DNA of 64,000 nucleotides, taken from positions 32,389,501 to 32,453,500 of the forward strand of contig JAYKKI010000008.1 in assembly GCA_039881145.1 (NCBI GenBank), written 5' to 3'. The translations under genes and the position numbers were made by a program. Within the stretch, counting starts at the first letter, position 1. Every line of letters begins with the position of its first letter. The notes beneath the pieces were generated by a model that was not told where the DNA came from, did no database searches, and worked only from the letters and a program-made list of their open reading frames with translations. This document shows positions 1-11,900 of the stretch, piece by piece. Origin of the DNA: Druceiella hillmani. Its lineage: Eukaryota > Arthropoda > Insecta > Lepidoptera > Hepialidae.

Positions 1-2
1 GC

Positions 3-245
3 AAATTATAAAGGATGTCAAGTGTACCAAGAATTACAAAAACTCAAGCTACCGTCAAAATCATTCCCAACAAAGATCAGAATATCGCCAAGAAAAATTC
101 AGCCGCCACCTACCGAACAACTTATTCAAATTAATGACTACCAAAACCAATCACAATTACAAACAACAAATTACAGGGACGCGCTGTTAAAAAATAAGGA
201 CAAAGGAGAAATCCCTAATGACAAATCTAGCTCTACTGACTTATA
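3..245 (+). pseudogene. Jockey ORF1 (gag-like) C-terminal end, 5' truncated by window
   Basis: An open frame runs from the first bases to a TAA at about 243. It reads ANYKGCQVYQELQ at the start, the segment that follows the zinc knuckles in Jockey ORF1 proteins, then a proline/lysine/glutamine-rich tail with NYRDALL near the end, another common Jockey ORF1 signature. Knuckles and N-terminus are outside the window. ORF1 would package element RNA; here only the tail can be seen. Confidence 0.7.
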
Positions 246-340
246 AGAATTATTAATGATGATGAAACAAATGATGCAACAATTGACGACAATGACTAAT
301 CTAATCTTTACACTAATGAATAAACTGACGAATTCGACTC

Positions 341-2996
341 CCTCAAAATAGTCCTGTGGAATGCCAATGGGCTGTCCCAACACACCCTTGAGGTAAAAGC
401 ATTTATTACACTGTACGACGTTGACATACTTTTGATTTCTGAGACGCACTTTACTGAAAAGAGTTATCTAAGAGTTGATGGCTACAAATTTTATCACACG
501 ATGCATCCTGGTGGTAAAGCAAATGGAGGAAGTGCCGTATTAATTAAAAATCAAATAAGACACTACGAGACAACAAATTATTGCACAAGCGAAATCCAGG
601 CAACAAATGTAGTCATCGATGACTGGACAGGACCACTCACGGTTACGGCTTTGTACAGTCCCCCAAAACATAAGTTGAAACAAGATTACTATGAAAAGTT
701 CTTCGTTACTTTGGGTCAAAGATTTATCGCAGGTGGTGATTATAATGCGAAACACACTTCCTGGGGCTCCCGCCTTATCTTGCCGAAAGGTCGGCAGTTG
801 ATGAGGGCTGTCAAAAATCTTAACCTCTTAGTCATCTCAAATGGCGTACCAACGTACTGGCCAACTGACAATCTGGTTGATTTTTGTGTAATAAAGGGAA
901 TAGCTGACACTTATTTTACATGTAACTCTCGATTTGACCTATCTTCTGACCACTCTCCTGTGGAAATCATACTGAAGAGGAAAGTCACATGGAATAAAAG
1001 GCCATGTAGACTCCATACTCATAAAACAGACTAGATTAAATTTTGTGAGTCAGTATCATCATCACTTAACATGAACCTCCCTCTTAAAACGGATGAGGAC
1101 ATAGCGAATGCTGTAGAGCATTTTAACCACAGTGTTCAACAATCGGCCTGGTCTGCTACACCTGAAACTGAGGGTATTGCTTCCAGTAAATATAAATGTC
1201 CGCTGGAAATCAGGAGACTACTAGCTCTGAAACGTAGTACTCGAAAACGTTGGCAGCAGACCCGTTACCCAGCAGATAAAACGCTTTTAAATTCTTTGAC
1301 ATGTCGACTTAAACGTTTGTTGGTTGAAATCCGAAACAAGCGTGTCCAATCATATTTGAAGGGTCTCGATGTCACGGCTGCGTCGGAATACTCTCTGTGG
1401 AAGGCGACTAAACACTTGAAGTGCCCAATTTCAGCTCAACCTCCTATACGGAAAGCAGATAACAGCTGGGCTGTTGATGCTGCTGAGAAAGCACAGACAT
1501 TTGCCGAACACTTGAAAACGGTATTCATCCCGAACCCTGACCTTGGATCAACTAAGATTCGTGACTGATTTCTTGCAACAAGTACATCAATTAGATTTTC
1601 CAATAAAGAGCTTTACTAAAAATGAAATATCACAAGCGATAAGGAAACTAGATTTAAATAAAGCTCCTGGCTATGACATGATAACGGCGAAGATTCTCAA
1701 AGAATTACCAAATGAAGGCTTATTATATTTGATTTTTATCTACAATGCCATCTTAAGAAGAACGACTGTGCCTGAGCAGTGGAAAGTTTCACAGATCATA
1801 ATGGTCTGAAAACCTTGCAAAAGCCCCGAAGAGGTAAAATCTTACAGGCCTATCAGTCTACTGCCTATTCTATCGAAGATTATGGAGACTCTATTCCTGA
1901 GCAGATAATGCCGATTATAAAAGAGAGGTGCTTAGTTCCCAACCATCAGTTTGAATTCCGTCAAAAACACAGCACAATTGAGCAAGTCCATCGACTCGTT
2001 GCTAATATAAATTCAGCCTTCGAAAAAAAACAATACTGCACAGCCACTTTCTTAGAAATCTCTCAGGCTTTCGACCGTGTTTGGCATGATGGGCTCCTCT
2101 TCAAGATCAAGCAGTCCATTCCGGTTAATTATTATAAATTCATAAAATCATATTTAGAAAACAGAAATTTTTTTGTAAAACAAGATGAAGACGTAACCTC
2201 CCTACATGCCATTCAAGCGGGTGTACCACAGGGCAGTGTAATGGGTCCAACTCTGTATCTTCTATACACTGCAGATCTACCTTGTACAGAAGGAGTTGTC
2301 ACTGGCACATTTGCCGATGATACAGCTATACTATCCACGCATGATTCTCCAGACGTGGCATCTCAAAAACTGCAAAAGAGTTTAGATGCAATTTCTGGCT
2401 GGTTGAAAGATTGGCGAATTAAAGCCAATGAAACCAAGTCTGTGCAAGTCACGTTTACCAATCGTAAATTTTCATGTCCTCCGGTAACATTGAACGGAGT
2501 ACAAGTTCCACAAGCTGATGAAGCTAAATACTTGGGAATGTACCTCGACAGGCGGAGAACTAAAAACTTGGAGAAAACATATTTTCACTAAGTGCTTAGC
2601 AATGGGACAACAATTACGCAAAATATACTGGATGATCAGAAGAGAGTCACAACTATCTCTTGAAAATAAATTGTTACTATACAAGTGTATCATTAAACCA
2701 GTCTGGAGCTATGGCCTACAATTGTGGGGAACGTCAGCAAATTCAAACATCGAGATACTACAAAGATTCCAGTCAAAGATTTTACGCATAATAGCTGACG
2801 CACCATGGTACTTAACCAATGATAGGCTGCATAGTGACCTGAACATAAAAACTGTTAAGGAACAGATTGTGGAAAGCACTGAAGCGTATAAATGTCAGAT
2901 ACTGCAACATCCGAACGATCTTGCGAAACACCTGATGGATGAGTCGAATCTGCCGAGGAGACTAAAAAAAAAAGTACCTCAAGATCTACTACTGTA
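341..2996 (+). pseudogene. Jockey ORF2: AP endonuclease and reverse transcriptase, inactivated
   Basis: The endonuclease half (341-1034) shows WNANGL, ISETHF, GGDYNAKH and SDHSPVE, the expected apurinic-endonuclease motifs. An in-frame TAG follows at about 1033, where the same frame continues to 1568. Frame changes occur near 1555, between about 1800 and 1910, and near 2590. Reverse transcriptase blocks include NKAPGYD, AGVPQGSVMGP and FADDT. Motif A reads FLEISQAFDRVW, so the usual catalytic aspartate is a glutamate. The C-terminal part has the LLYKCIIKPVWSYG block typical of Jockey. The element cannot make a working protein. Confidence 0.9.
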
Positions 2997-3197
2997 GATG
3001 GCTGCAAATAAAGCGGACGTGCCACTGGGCACGCACCGTACATAGCCATCTAATAAGAGTATAGACGATACCAATTGCTAAATGTCTGTCTGACAGATCG
3101 CAAGGAAAAAAAAAAAAAAAAAATTATTATTTTAATCTTTAATGATAATCAGCAACAACAGTATGAAAGATAGTTAAATGATTGATATAATTTCCGT

Positions 3198-3743
3198 TTC
3201 AGGTTTTTTGGTTCAGTTTTTGAGGGACTCAGTCAGGACAATATCCTACAACTTTCGATCGAATGAAGTCAGTATTTCAAGAATAATATAAATACATGCA
3301 TTGCAATTTGGCAAAATTCTGCAGATGACTTTGAAGAAATGTGGCAACTAAAAACTGTTTTGGAGCTATTCAAGGCAAGTACACAGTGATTAAATGCTCC
3401 CACATTCAAAAAGTTAATTTTATAAAAAACTATTAAAAATTCATTCTTTAGTATTATTGGTTGACACTCATAAAAAAATTATAATGATTGATGTGACAGA
3501 GGCATATTCAATGACAGTATTTTTGGTAAAAGATTAATAAACAATGAATTTGATTTACAAGCGGATTGGGTTTCATATGAAAATAGTACTGTGAGAGTAC
3601 CTTATGTAAGAGATAAGGCATTTGCTTTAAGCAAACATTTACTCAACCTATATCCAAACACAACCAGTGCAGATGGTAGAGCGAAAGAGCAAAAAGAATT
3701 TTTGTATATTGCCTTAGCAGAGCATGCAACTTTGTAGAAAATT
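3198..3743 (+). pseudogene. Unidentified degraded plus-strand coding segment, two exon-like blocks
   Basis: After a possible acceptor (TTTCAG near 3203) a frame reads GSVFEGLSQDNILQLSIE, meets a TGA, then continues in the same frame with IWQNSADDFEEMWQLKTVLE to about 3390. A second block from about 3501 reads GIFNDSIFGKRLINNEF and, further on, ALSKHLLNLYPNTTSADGR, ending at a TAG at 3736-3738. A donor at about 3388 (CA then GTGATT) and the acceptor at 3500 would join them in phase. AATAAA lies at about 3813. I do not recognise the protein. It may be the end of a neighbouring gene or a pseudogene; the TGA favours the latter. Confidence 0.35.
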
Positions 3744-4299
3744 TATATGATATATTGTCCACTAGATGGCGTATCTAACTTTATGCGTTCAAACTCGAAA
3801 TAGTCGACCACAAAATAAAAGCTATCTGTATATTGCATGATTATTTAGATGTATACCTCTACACGGCCTACATCATTTATAATAAATGGTGAAAATTATT
3901 ATCATAATGATAGATTTTGAGCTAAGCAAGACGCTTTAAATATACGTAATATGTATTTAGTTACTTTAATTGCTCAGGTAGATTATACTTTTAAGATTCT
4001 GTTGTTTCAACTCAGTCAAAATTAAATGATAACAGTACATACTGTGTTTTATTTTGGCCAGTTTCAAGTTAATATTTCACCAAGCTGCATCCTTCTTTTC
4101 AGTGTTTCCATAATCAATACTTGATACGTCTCTTATATGGATATTGTCATATAGATTCAATAAACACCTCTATTTCCCAACACATGATACACAGGAATGA
4201 GCCAAGTCAAGCGCGGAGAAGAGGAGGAAAGCGGGGAACTCGGGTGCAAAGCCAGAGGGGAGCTCGGGTTACAAACTCGTCAACGGCAGTGTGCCACAG

Positions 4300-4569
4300 C
4301 AAACTCGTTCCTACCTATTTTTACTTGCTCAATCCGTTCCGCTTATTCCTTTGTCGGTGGAAGTGCTACTCTGTTATTTTCATTGTTAGTCATACGGAGT
4401 CTGCACAGACTCCATTCTGTTTGCTTTAGTGGGACAAATTCGTTCTAAAGTATTGTTACTCGCTCAGTTCGTTCCACTGGACTCTTTGTTGGTGGAAGCA
4501 CTATTATGCAGGTGACATTTGTGAGTCAGACGGAGTCCGTAAGGACCTCACTCTGCTTGCAATTGAAGG
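4300..4569. repeat. Two-unit tandem repeat of about 135 bp
   Basis: Unit 1 begins CAAACTCGTTC at 4300 and unit 2 begins CAAATTCGTTC at 4435. They share blocks such as TTCG/CCGTTCC, GTCGGTGGAAG/GTTGGTGGAAG, GAGTCAGACGGAGTC/TAGTCATACGGAGTC and TCTGCTTGC/TCTGTTTGC. Each unit contains a small GGAGTC...GACTCC-like palindrome. Local GC content is higher than the surroundings, suggesting an old transposon end or satellite fragment. No protein is supported in the two overlapping frames here. Confidence 0.55.
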
Positions 4570-4626
4570 CAGGCTTAATATACAATCCTTATTTCATATA
4601 TGTATCAATACATAACTTGTACTTAC

Positions 4627-4789
4627 CTAAACACTTTCCTAGAATTGTAATATCTGGTTCAATGCCAGTACAAGATAATGGAATGAAAATAACCTCAGGG
4701 TTGTCTTTAACACAGCACAGTAATGTATTCTTAAAAATACCTTTAACACTAGGTGCAGCATAGACATGAATGTATTTCTTTTCTCCTGG
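4627..4789 (-). CDS. hydin: hydin exon 28, last one in window (ASH core end)
   Basis: The frame is open further upstream, but the acceptor TTGCATTACAG before 4789 is the only one giving phase 0, and it joins DSIDLQ to PGEKKYIHVYAAPSVKGIF, an uninterrupted ASH strand order. It continues FIPLSCTGIEPDITIL and ends with one base at GTAAGT. No stop follows; the next exon must lie below 4.6 kb, probably outside the window beyond the Jockey element. Confidence 0.9.
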
Positions 4790-5838
4790 CTGTAATGCAA
4801 TAACTTCTTAAAATGATTTAAAACTTTGAAATACCAATTAAAGGATGATATAACTTTTAATAGTTGTAGAATAAAACAATATATATATATAGTGGTATAT
4901 TTCCCTATTGCGAATTTTATCTCACAAGGTGATTCCCACCAGGGCTTATCCCATAGTTCGTTGAGTAATTTTAGTTGCTAGTCCATATGTTGTAACTGGT
5001 AGTATGCAACTATCATAGAGCTATTCTTTAGATATATTGGTATATTTTTATCCCTTATGATGTAAATAAGTTTGTCAAATGCTATTGATGGGGTCATCGA
5101 TGATAATATTGTTTTAGCTGTTACTTATTATATGTGTTTTGTTACGATTTTCTGTTAAGTCCTAGATTTTTTTTATTTTCCATTAACGTCCTCAAATGAC
5201 ATGGGTATGCTCTGTTAACCTTTAATCACTTTTCCTCCCAATTGAGTGTTTGAAGAGGTTTTGTAGAGCCAAAGTAAATAATGTGGATGAAATGGTGTCA
5301 TCCTGTCTTTGCTGAGGATACTAACATCTTTGCTGAGGATAATATTCCAGTTTCTATATTATCATCTATTGTTATTTGACGGGTAGTTCCATCAAAGATA
5401 TCCTTGATCATCAAGACAAAATATCAAAAATCAATTCTAGCATCGTTCATGAAAAGTTAATTGATAATCAATTCACGCCCGCTCGAACGCATGAACTCAC
5501 GAACGCTCAAACGCACGAACGCACGAACGCTCGAACGCACGCACGCACGCACGCACGCACACACGCGCGAAAGAACGCAAGCTCGCAATCACGCACGCAC
5601 GTAAGCACGCACGCTCGAACGCACGAACGCTCGAACGCACGAATGCACGCACGCACGAATGCACGCACGCATGAACGCACGCACGCACGCTCGCACGTGC
5701 GCACGCTCGCATGCACGCATGCACGCACGCTCGCACGCACGCACGCACGCTCGCTCGCTCGCACGCATGCACGCACGCACGCACGCACGCACGCTCGCAC
5801 GCACGCACGCACACACATACACACACACACCGCACACG

Positions 5839-5901
<63 letters not shown>

Positions 5902-8900
5902 TACATTGGTAATATTACTTAATAAGAAAATTAAAGATTGATAACATATTCATTAGGACATTAGTATCCACAAAAACATTAGAAATAAATTAATCATAAA
6001 AAGATAAAATACCTGCAAATCAATTGAATCTGTCTCCACTCCAAATTCTCCAGAAGTATCCAAAAAGGAAAAGAATACTTCAGTTGGTATTAGCGAAACA
6101 TTTTTAATAAAGAATTTCGTAACCTCTTTATATATTCTAAAAATAAAGAATAGCACAATAGAGCAAAAGTAATGATTGTAAAATATAATACGATGTTATA
6201 TAATACAATGTTATCTGAGATTAATTTCTTATTAACTTTCGAGCGACAAAAAGAAAGTATTGTATTAGCCCAAAAAACTGAAACTGAAATTTTTATTTGA
6301 ATCTATTCTAAAGCATTAACAGAGCAAGAAAAACACGAAATTAAAAAACGTGTGCACCTGGTCTAGTACGTAAATGACTGGACTGATCTGGATGAAATTT
6401 GGCAGTTTCTTATAAGTATTCCCCATCATTGTTTTCATATTTTTTTCTAACCTCAAAATTTAGGATAATTTTCACAGAAAAAATTTCATTTTCTCAAAAA
6501 CCATTCCTTCCGATTTTAAAATTTTTTTATGTTAATATTTATTATTACATAAAAAAATTTGAATTTTTGACATAACAATATTTTATGTAAGCCTAATAAT
6601 ACAGCATGACACGGGAAAAATCTTGTTAGAGTAAAACCTCTCATACAAAACTTAAGTAATTTGCTCAGGTTCATACTGCAAAGGCAGAGCATCATACGAG
6701 AAACAAATGCTGCAATCATTGATGCTTTATGAGCCCAACAATACCAATACTTCATAACCCCAACAATAAAATAAAAGAATGAAATTTCATTAGGACATTA
6801 AATATGTAATGCATTTCCTAAAAAAGTATATGTATAGTGTGGCCGTACCATCGATTTTATTTACCAATGTTAAACTTCCATCCTAAACTCCTATTGGTGA
6901 TATCAATCAAAATGGTTGTTTCTCGCCTAAAATTTCACGTTGACATTGAATGTCAATATAAAATTATAGTCTAGCAATGGCAGTGGCGGATTTACCAGCA
7001 GGCTGAGTAGGCTGAAGCCTAGGGAAGCGGCGGATTGTAGGGGGCGGCAAATTCGGCCCCAAAATTATTTTTTCTTACAGAAATAAAAAAATACCTACTT
7101 AAATGTTATTAGGTTTCACTGCATAATTTGTCAAAGTGGGGTATTCGACGTTTGTCAATCTGCTAATACTTTTTTTATACTACCTATTTGCGGTGCGGTA
7201 ACAAATGACATGACCATTCGCTGAGTGTCTGGCCGAAATGACGTCGCGGGCACGCGAGCACAGGGCGCGGGCGGGTCGTCGCAGGGGGCTCTTTTGTGCA
7301 TAGAGTCAGAACTTATGAACAATATTTCATACGACGATTTAATTGACGATTTTGCAAATATAAAATCGCACAAAAAGGTAATTTAAAACTTTTACATTTT
7401 AATTGATTTTATTATCATCATCAAGCGGATTCTTAATACATAATTTAATAGGAATATTGTTTTAAACTGTAAGTCCAATAAAAATATATAACATTTTTTA
7501 GTTTTTTAATTATAAAATTTGACATTTTCTTCCACCTTATTTTCTCCGTGTAGGGTATCGAAATGCAGAGATCACAAGGGGCGGCAAAATTTGAACAGCC
7601 TACTGGCGGCAAATGTGTTAATCTGCCACTGACCAATGGTAGATTGTCAATATAAAATTTTATTGACAATGACTTGTAATAACATCAATGATTTATCAAT
7701 ATTACATATTATTATAAACCAATTTCTGATTTAAACCTATTTCTTGTTATTTGGTTTTAAGGTTTAACCACCAAGCATCAGTGCTACTTATTTCTTAAAA
7801 GTCTCTTAAGTAGCTTGCATCGATTATAATGAGTGTTTTTAACAAATTTAAAATGAGTTACATTTACCTTTCAGTTCCTGCATATACAGGCCCGAATTCA
7901 AAAAGTTTTTTATCATCCAAATATGTTGATCGGTAAATTTTGTCAGGAATGGTCCTTCTAGAAAATCGGGGAAACATTTTTTTTGGGCGACAATCCAATC
8001 TTTACATGTAAGAATAATAAGGAAAAATTAAAATTATCAAAGATGTAATATAAAAAAATCACTTTCCACAACTAAACTTTATATGATCAATTATGATAAT
8101 GATTTATCTGCATTTTTGAAAGCTACACAGGTAGTTATTGACACCTAAAACAAAATATAAAATTTAACACCTTCAACATAGATGTCGTTACTGATATACG
8201 TGACATGGCTGTATAGTAGTCATTGATGTTGCGAGGTTTAATAGTCATTTGTATCCCATTGTGGATGATTAGTAAAGAATTCTTGAAACATCTTAATTGA
8301 AGTTAATATAGAAATATATAAGACATTGTAAATTGTGAGCAGCTTAGGTCAGCTATTAACGTATGTGAAAAAAATATAGGATTTTTAAATATGATTATAT
8401 GACGACATATATTACAGTAAAATAAACCATTAGTAAAACTTTTTATGACTTTCAACAAGAGAAATAACATTTTCAAGTGGCGAGAAGTAAATAAAGACAC
8501 AAATATTTATTTATGACTTCTTAAATTTTTTTTAAGGTTTCAATTTATGTTGATTTAAATTTGAATAAAATAATTATATACCTTATTACAAAATTATTTA
8601 AAATATTTTTCAGGCAAGAAATATAATAATATTATAGGGTGACTTTTATTCTGGAAACATTATTTTCGAGATACTGTATATTTTTATTATTAAATTTAAT
8701 ATTTTCATGCGTTGACTCAAAACACAACACTCTTAAATTTCAATATCTCTAATTAACAAATTATAACTTCTGTCTATCTGCACATCTATTTCTTTGACAA
8801 ATCTTAAAAGCATCAAAAGCCGTTTTAAATAAATTTATAATTGTTGAGAATGTCATCAATCTCAAGATTATTAAGCTGCTCATCATAAAAATTATTATAA

Positions 8901-11900
8901 TATTTTTACAGTTTTGTGTATAAACAAGTCCAGCCAGTTTTTAAGGGATATTTAAAAATGAAGTGTTCTAATTTAATATCAGTCAAGTAAACAGAATGTG
9001 AAAATATTATGTGAAAAACATTGCTACAGTCTATTATCACAATGTAGTTTTACAGTGGATTTTCCATCCAGTGTTAAGCCTTTTACGTAAATTACAATTG
9101 AAATAAGAGAAATTAGTGATAAATCGGAATTAAAAAAGTATGCAAAAGAATTATAAAGTATGTAATGAAATGAAATGCGTTTTGTGAGGTTAATATCAAG
9201 TGATTAGATTAAAAGGTTGTTTCACCTTGGTTGGTCACATATGCCTTTAACATTTATATTAACCCTAGACTGAGGCCATCCTTTTGCTTCAGCATACTGT
9301 GTCATTGTATACACTCCCTCTGTTTCTGGAGAAAATGAGTACTTGCATCTGACCAGTTCATTAGGCTTTAAAATAAGACTAGTACAAGGTTCTGTTGAAA
9401 AATCATCAAGTTTAACAATAAATATAATATGTATTAAAAGATAATTTAAAAGCAAATAGTTTTTTATAGTTTTAATTATTATAAGAGAAAACCATTGTAC
9501 ATATAAAATGAGACATCTGTCTACGTTTTTGAGTTTCAATCAACTGATTGCGATAAGATTTTTTCTAGTAGTAGGTAGATTGGGTAATATTATATAGTAT
9601 ATATGTAGTTTAGCTATATATAAATTAAGATGAATTACTTAATTTAATCACAAGTGAAAAATAACAGTTTGTGTCTTTATGGTAAATAGATGTAATATAT
9701 ACATACCAGATAATGACGGCAATGAATCCAAATTATGATCTCTTTTGTCTTTTAGTTTATTCAATATATTTTCATCGGAAATCTGATCACCATCAGCCTG
9801 TATATACAAATATGACTGAATTGTAGGAAAAATATAATTTAAATTTATATAATGTTTCATTATTTTTAATTACTACTTACACCTCCAAACTGTGTATGCC
9901 AACAATTACACTCCCATCTTGACAAAACTTCCTTAATTTCATCTTGAGTTTTAAATCCATTCAAATCAATACCTGACACATTGTGACAGGAGCATTTTCT
10001 CAACTATAAACAATTAGAAGATTATTAAAATATCCAAATTTAAATATATAATAAAAAAAATTTTAATATTTTTATAGAAAAATATAAGATACTTTACAAT
10101 GTTTTAAAAGCAAGTTGTTTACTGCACACTAACAATAACAAAGCTTAATATTAAATTTTAATAAGTATAATACTGGCTATTTATTTTAATTTTAAGATAT
10201 GTTTATTAAAGTGAATAATATTGGCAAAACTCTCTCATATACTAAGAAATGTCGATGCAATACACCTTAGTATCAGGTTTGTTGGTTACATGCTTAAATA
10301 AAATTTAGATGTAACAAATTGTGTAAGTTTCAATGATGGTTACTGCTGTGTTAGAGCGGACTTGTTTTTGTCCTGTATACATTGTATATTAAGCCATTTA
10401 TAATCTTTAATTCAACTTTATTAACTTACATCAATAATTAACAGTTTTAATTAACGGAATGATATGTATCCTATGAGTAGTGAACATATGAAGATATAGT
10501 AAAAGCAAACAAACGCTATAAAGTTACTTTGTCGACATGTGAACGAAATTGACTACTATTGCTTGCTGTGATTTAAATTTCATAGTACTTATTTTTTTAT
10601 TGAAATAACATTAAAGATTAGGAATTCAAATATGTTCACTATAAAACTGCAATTTTTAAAATCAATTGCAGCTGGTTTAAATAGTAAGTTCTTTTGAAGA
10701 CCAATAATTAGGTTAGTAAAATCAAAACAAATATAGAAATAATTATAGAACTGTAATTCAATAATGTTGAAATTTTGGCATTTATATGATTAAAGACCAA
10801 AAAAATATTACCTCTATGAACGATATATTCTTATATGAAATGGTACATAATAAAAATAATTAACAAAAATACCTTTATACTGTTTATAAACTGATTAACA
10901 TGATTGTTTTGAAAAAAAATTAATTGTTTAATAAATTCAACAATTATTCACTCTATAAAAATAACAACAAACTTCAGTTAGATACATAATTCATTTATTC
11001 TCATGACTCAGAACTTGCTTAGTAACGACAAATAAAATCTTCTTAAATATTGATTTAGTTAAATAATAAATCATTTAAAATTCAACAAATTTTATGATAA
11101 ACTATATTTGTAGTAGTAAATCCTTTGGAGGCTACAAGAATTCTTTGCTTAGTTAGTTTGCACCATAAATGTGCAATATATACCTTTAAAAGATCAGGCA
11201 CGACTCAGAATCATGTTTATGAGAAAATACTGGCTTTTGAGAATATATAAGAACTTTTCTAAACTCTTATCCTTGGATCTTGTTTATTTTCATTGTAAAT
11301 GCAAGTGTCTGGAAATTGAAACTTTTCCATTTTGAATAGATTGTGACAGAATAACTGCAATTTTCATGATAGAACCCTCCTGCCTGTGCTTGCAGCAATT
11401 AAAACCTTTCAGTCTAATGAATTCATATATAAGTTTATTATCTAAAATCAAGTTCAAGCGTTGGAAGTTCATTTAAACAGTAATGTTCAGGAACCCTTTA
11501 GGCCTAAGAGTTATGTTCAAATTAACATCATCTGATGAAACTATATTTATGCTTCTATAACTCCCTTCAGTATTAGGAGTTCTCCGTCAACGTGCTGGCG
11601 TATTACTATCCTGAACATATGAATGTTAAAGTGAAAAGTTTAAGGATAACATTAAAATAATAAAATCGTTACACAATCCCCTGGTTTTCTTTTTGCAAGC
11701 TTAGTCAACTAAATCCTGTTTGCAGCTTATCGAAAGTGGCAAAGTATAACTACAGAAAAAAATACATTAGTTGGTCAAATAATATACTAGCGATTAAGAA
11801 TTGGCAACTAAATCAAGTTGTGAAAAAAAACATTACATTTTTTCATCATATGATTTAGTTACTATTTCTTTATCACTCTTTGCAATTCCGTCACTCATCA

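Larger units (their letters stand above)
1..3123 (+). mobile_element. Jockey-clade non-LTR retrotransposon, broken, with poly-A tail
   Basis: The element begins outside the window and holds the end of ORF1, nearly all of ORF2 (endonuclease plus reverse transcriptase) and a 3' UTR ending in an A run at about 3107-3123. Order of domains and the ORF1 wording (ANYKGC near the window start) match Jockey-type LINEs of arthropods. Stops and frameshifts show it is dead. It lies downstream of the last hydin exon seen here, on the opposite strand. Confidence 0.9.

Noticed and set aside
4121..4448. Two overlapping plus-strand open frames of 80-100 codons
   Set aside because: They lie across a tandem repeat of non-coding character and show no family likeness.
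5376..5941. Several long open frames with Thr-His-Ala or Cys-Val-Arg repeats on both strands
   Set aside because: They are translations of a microsatellite; no start context, splice sites or non-repetitive part.
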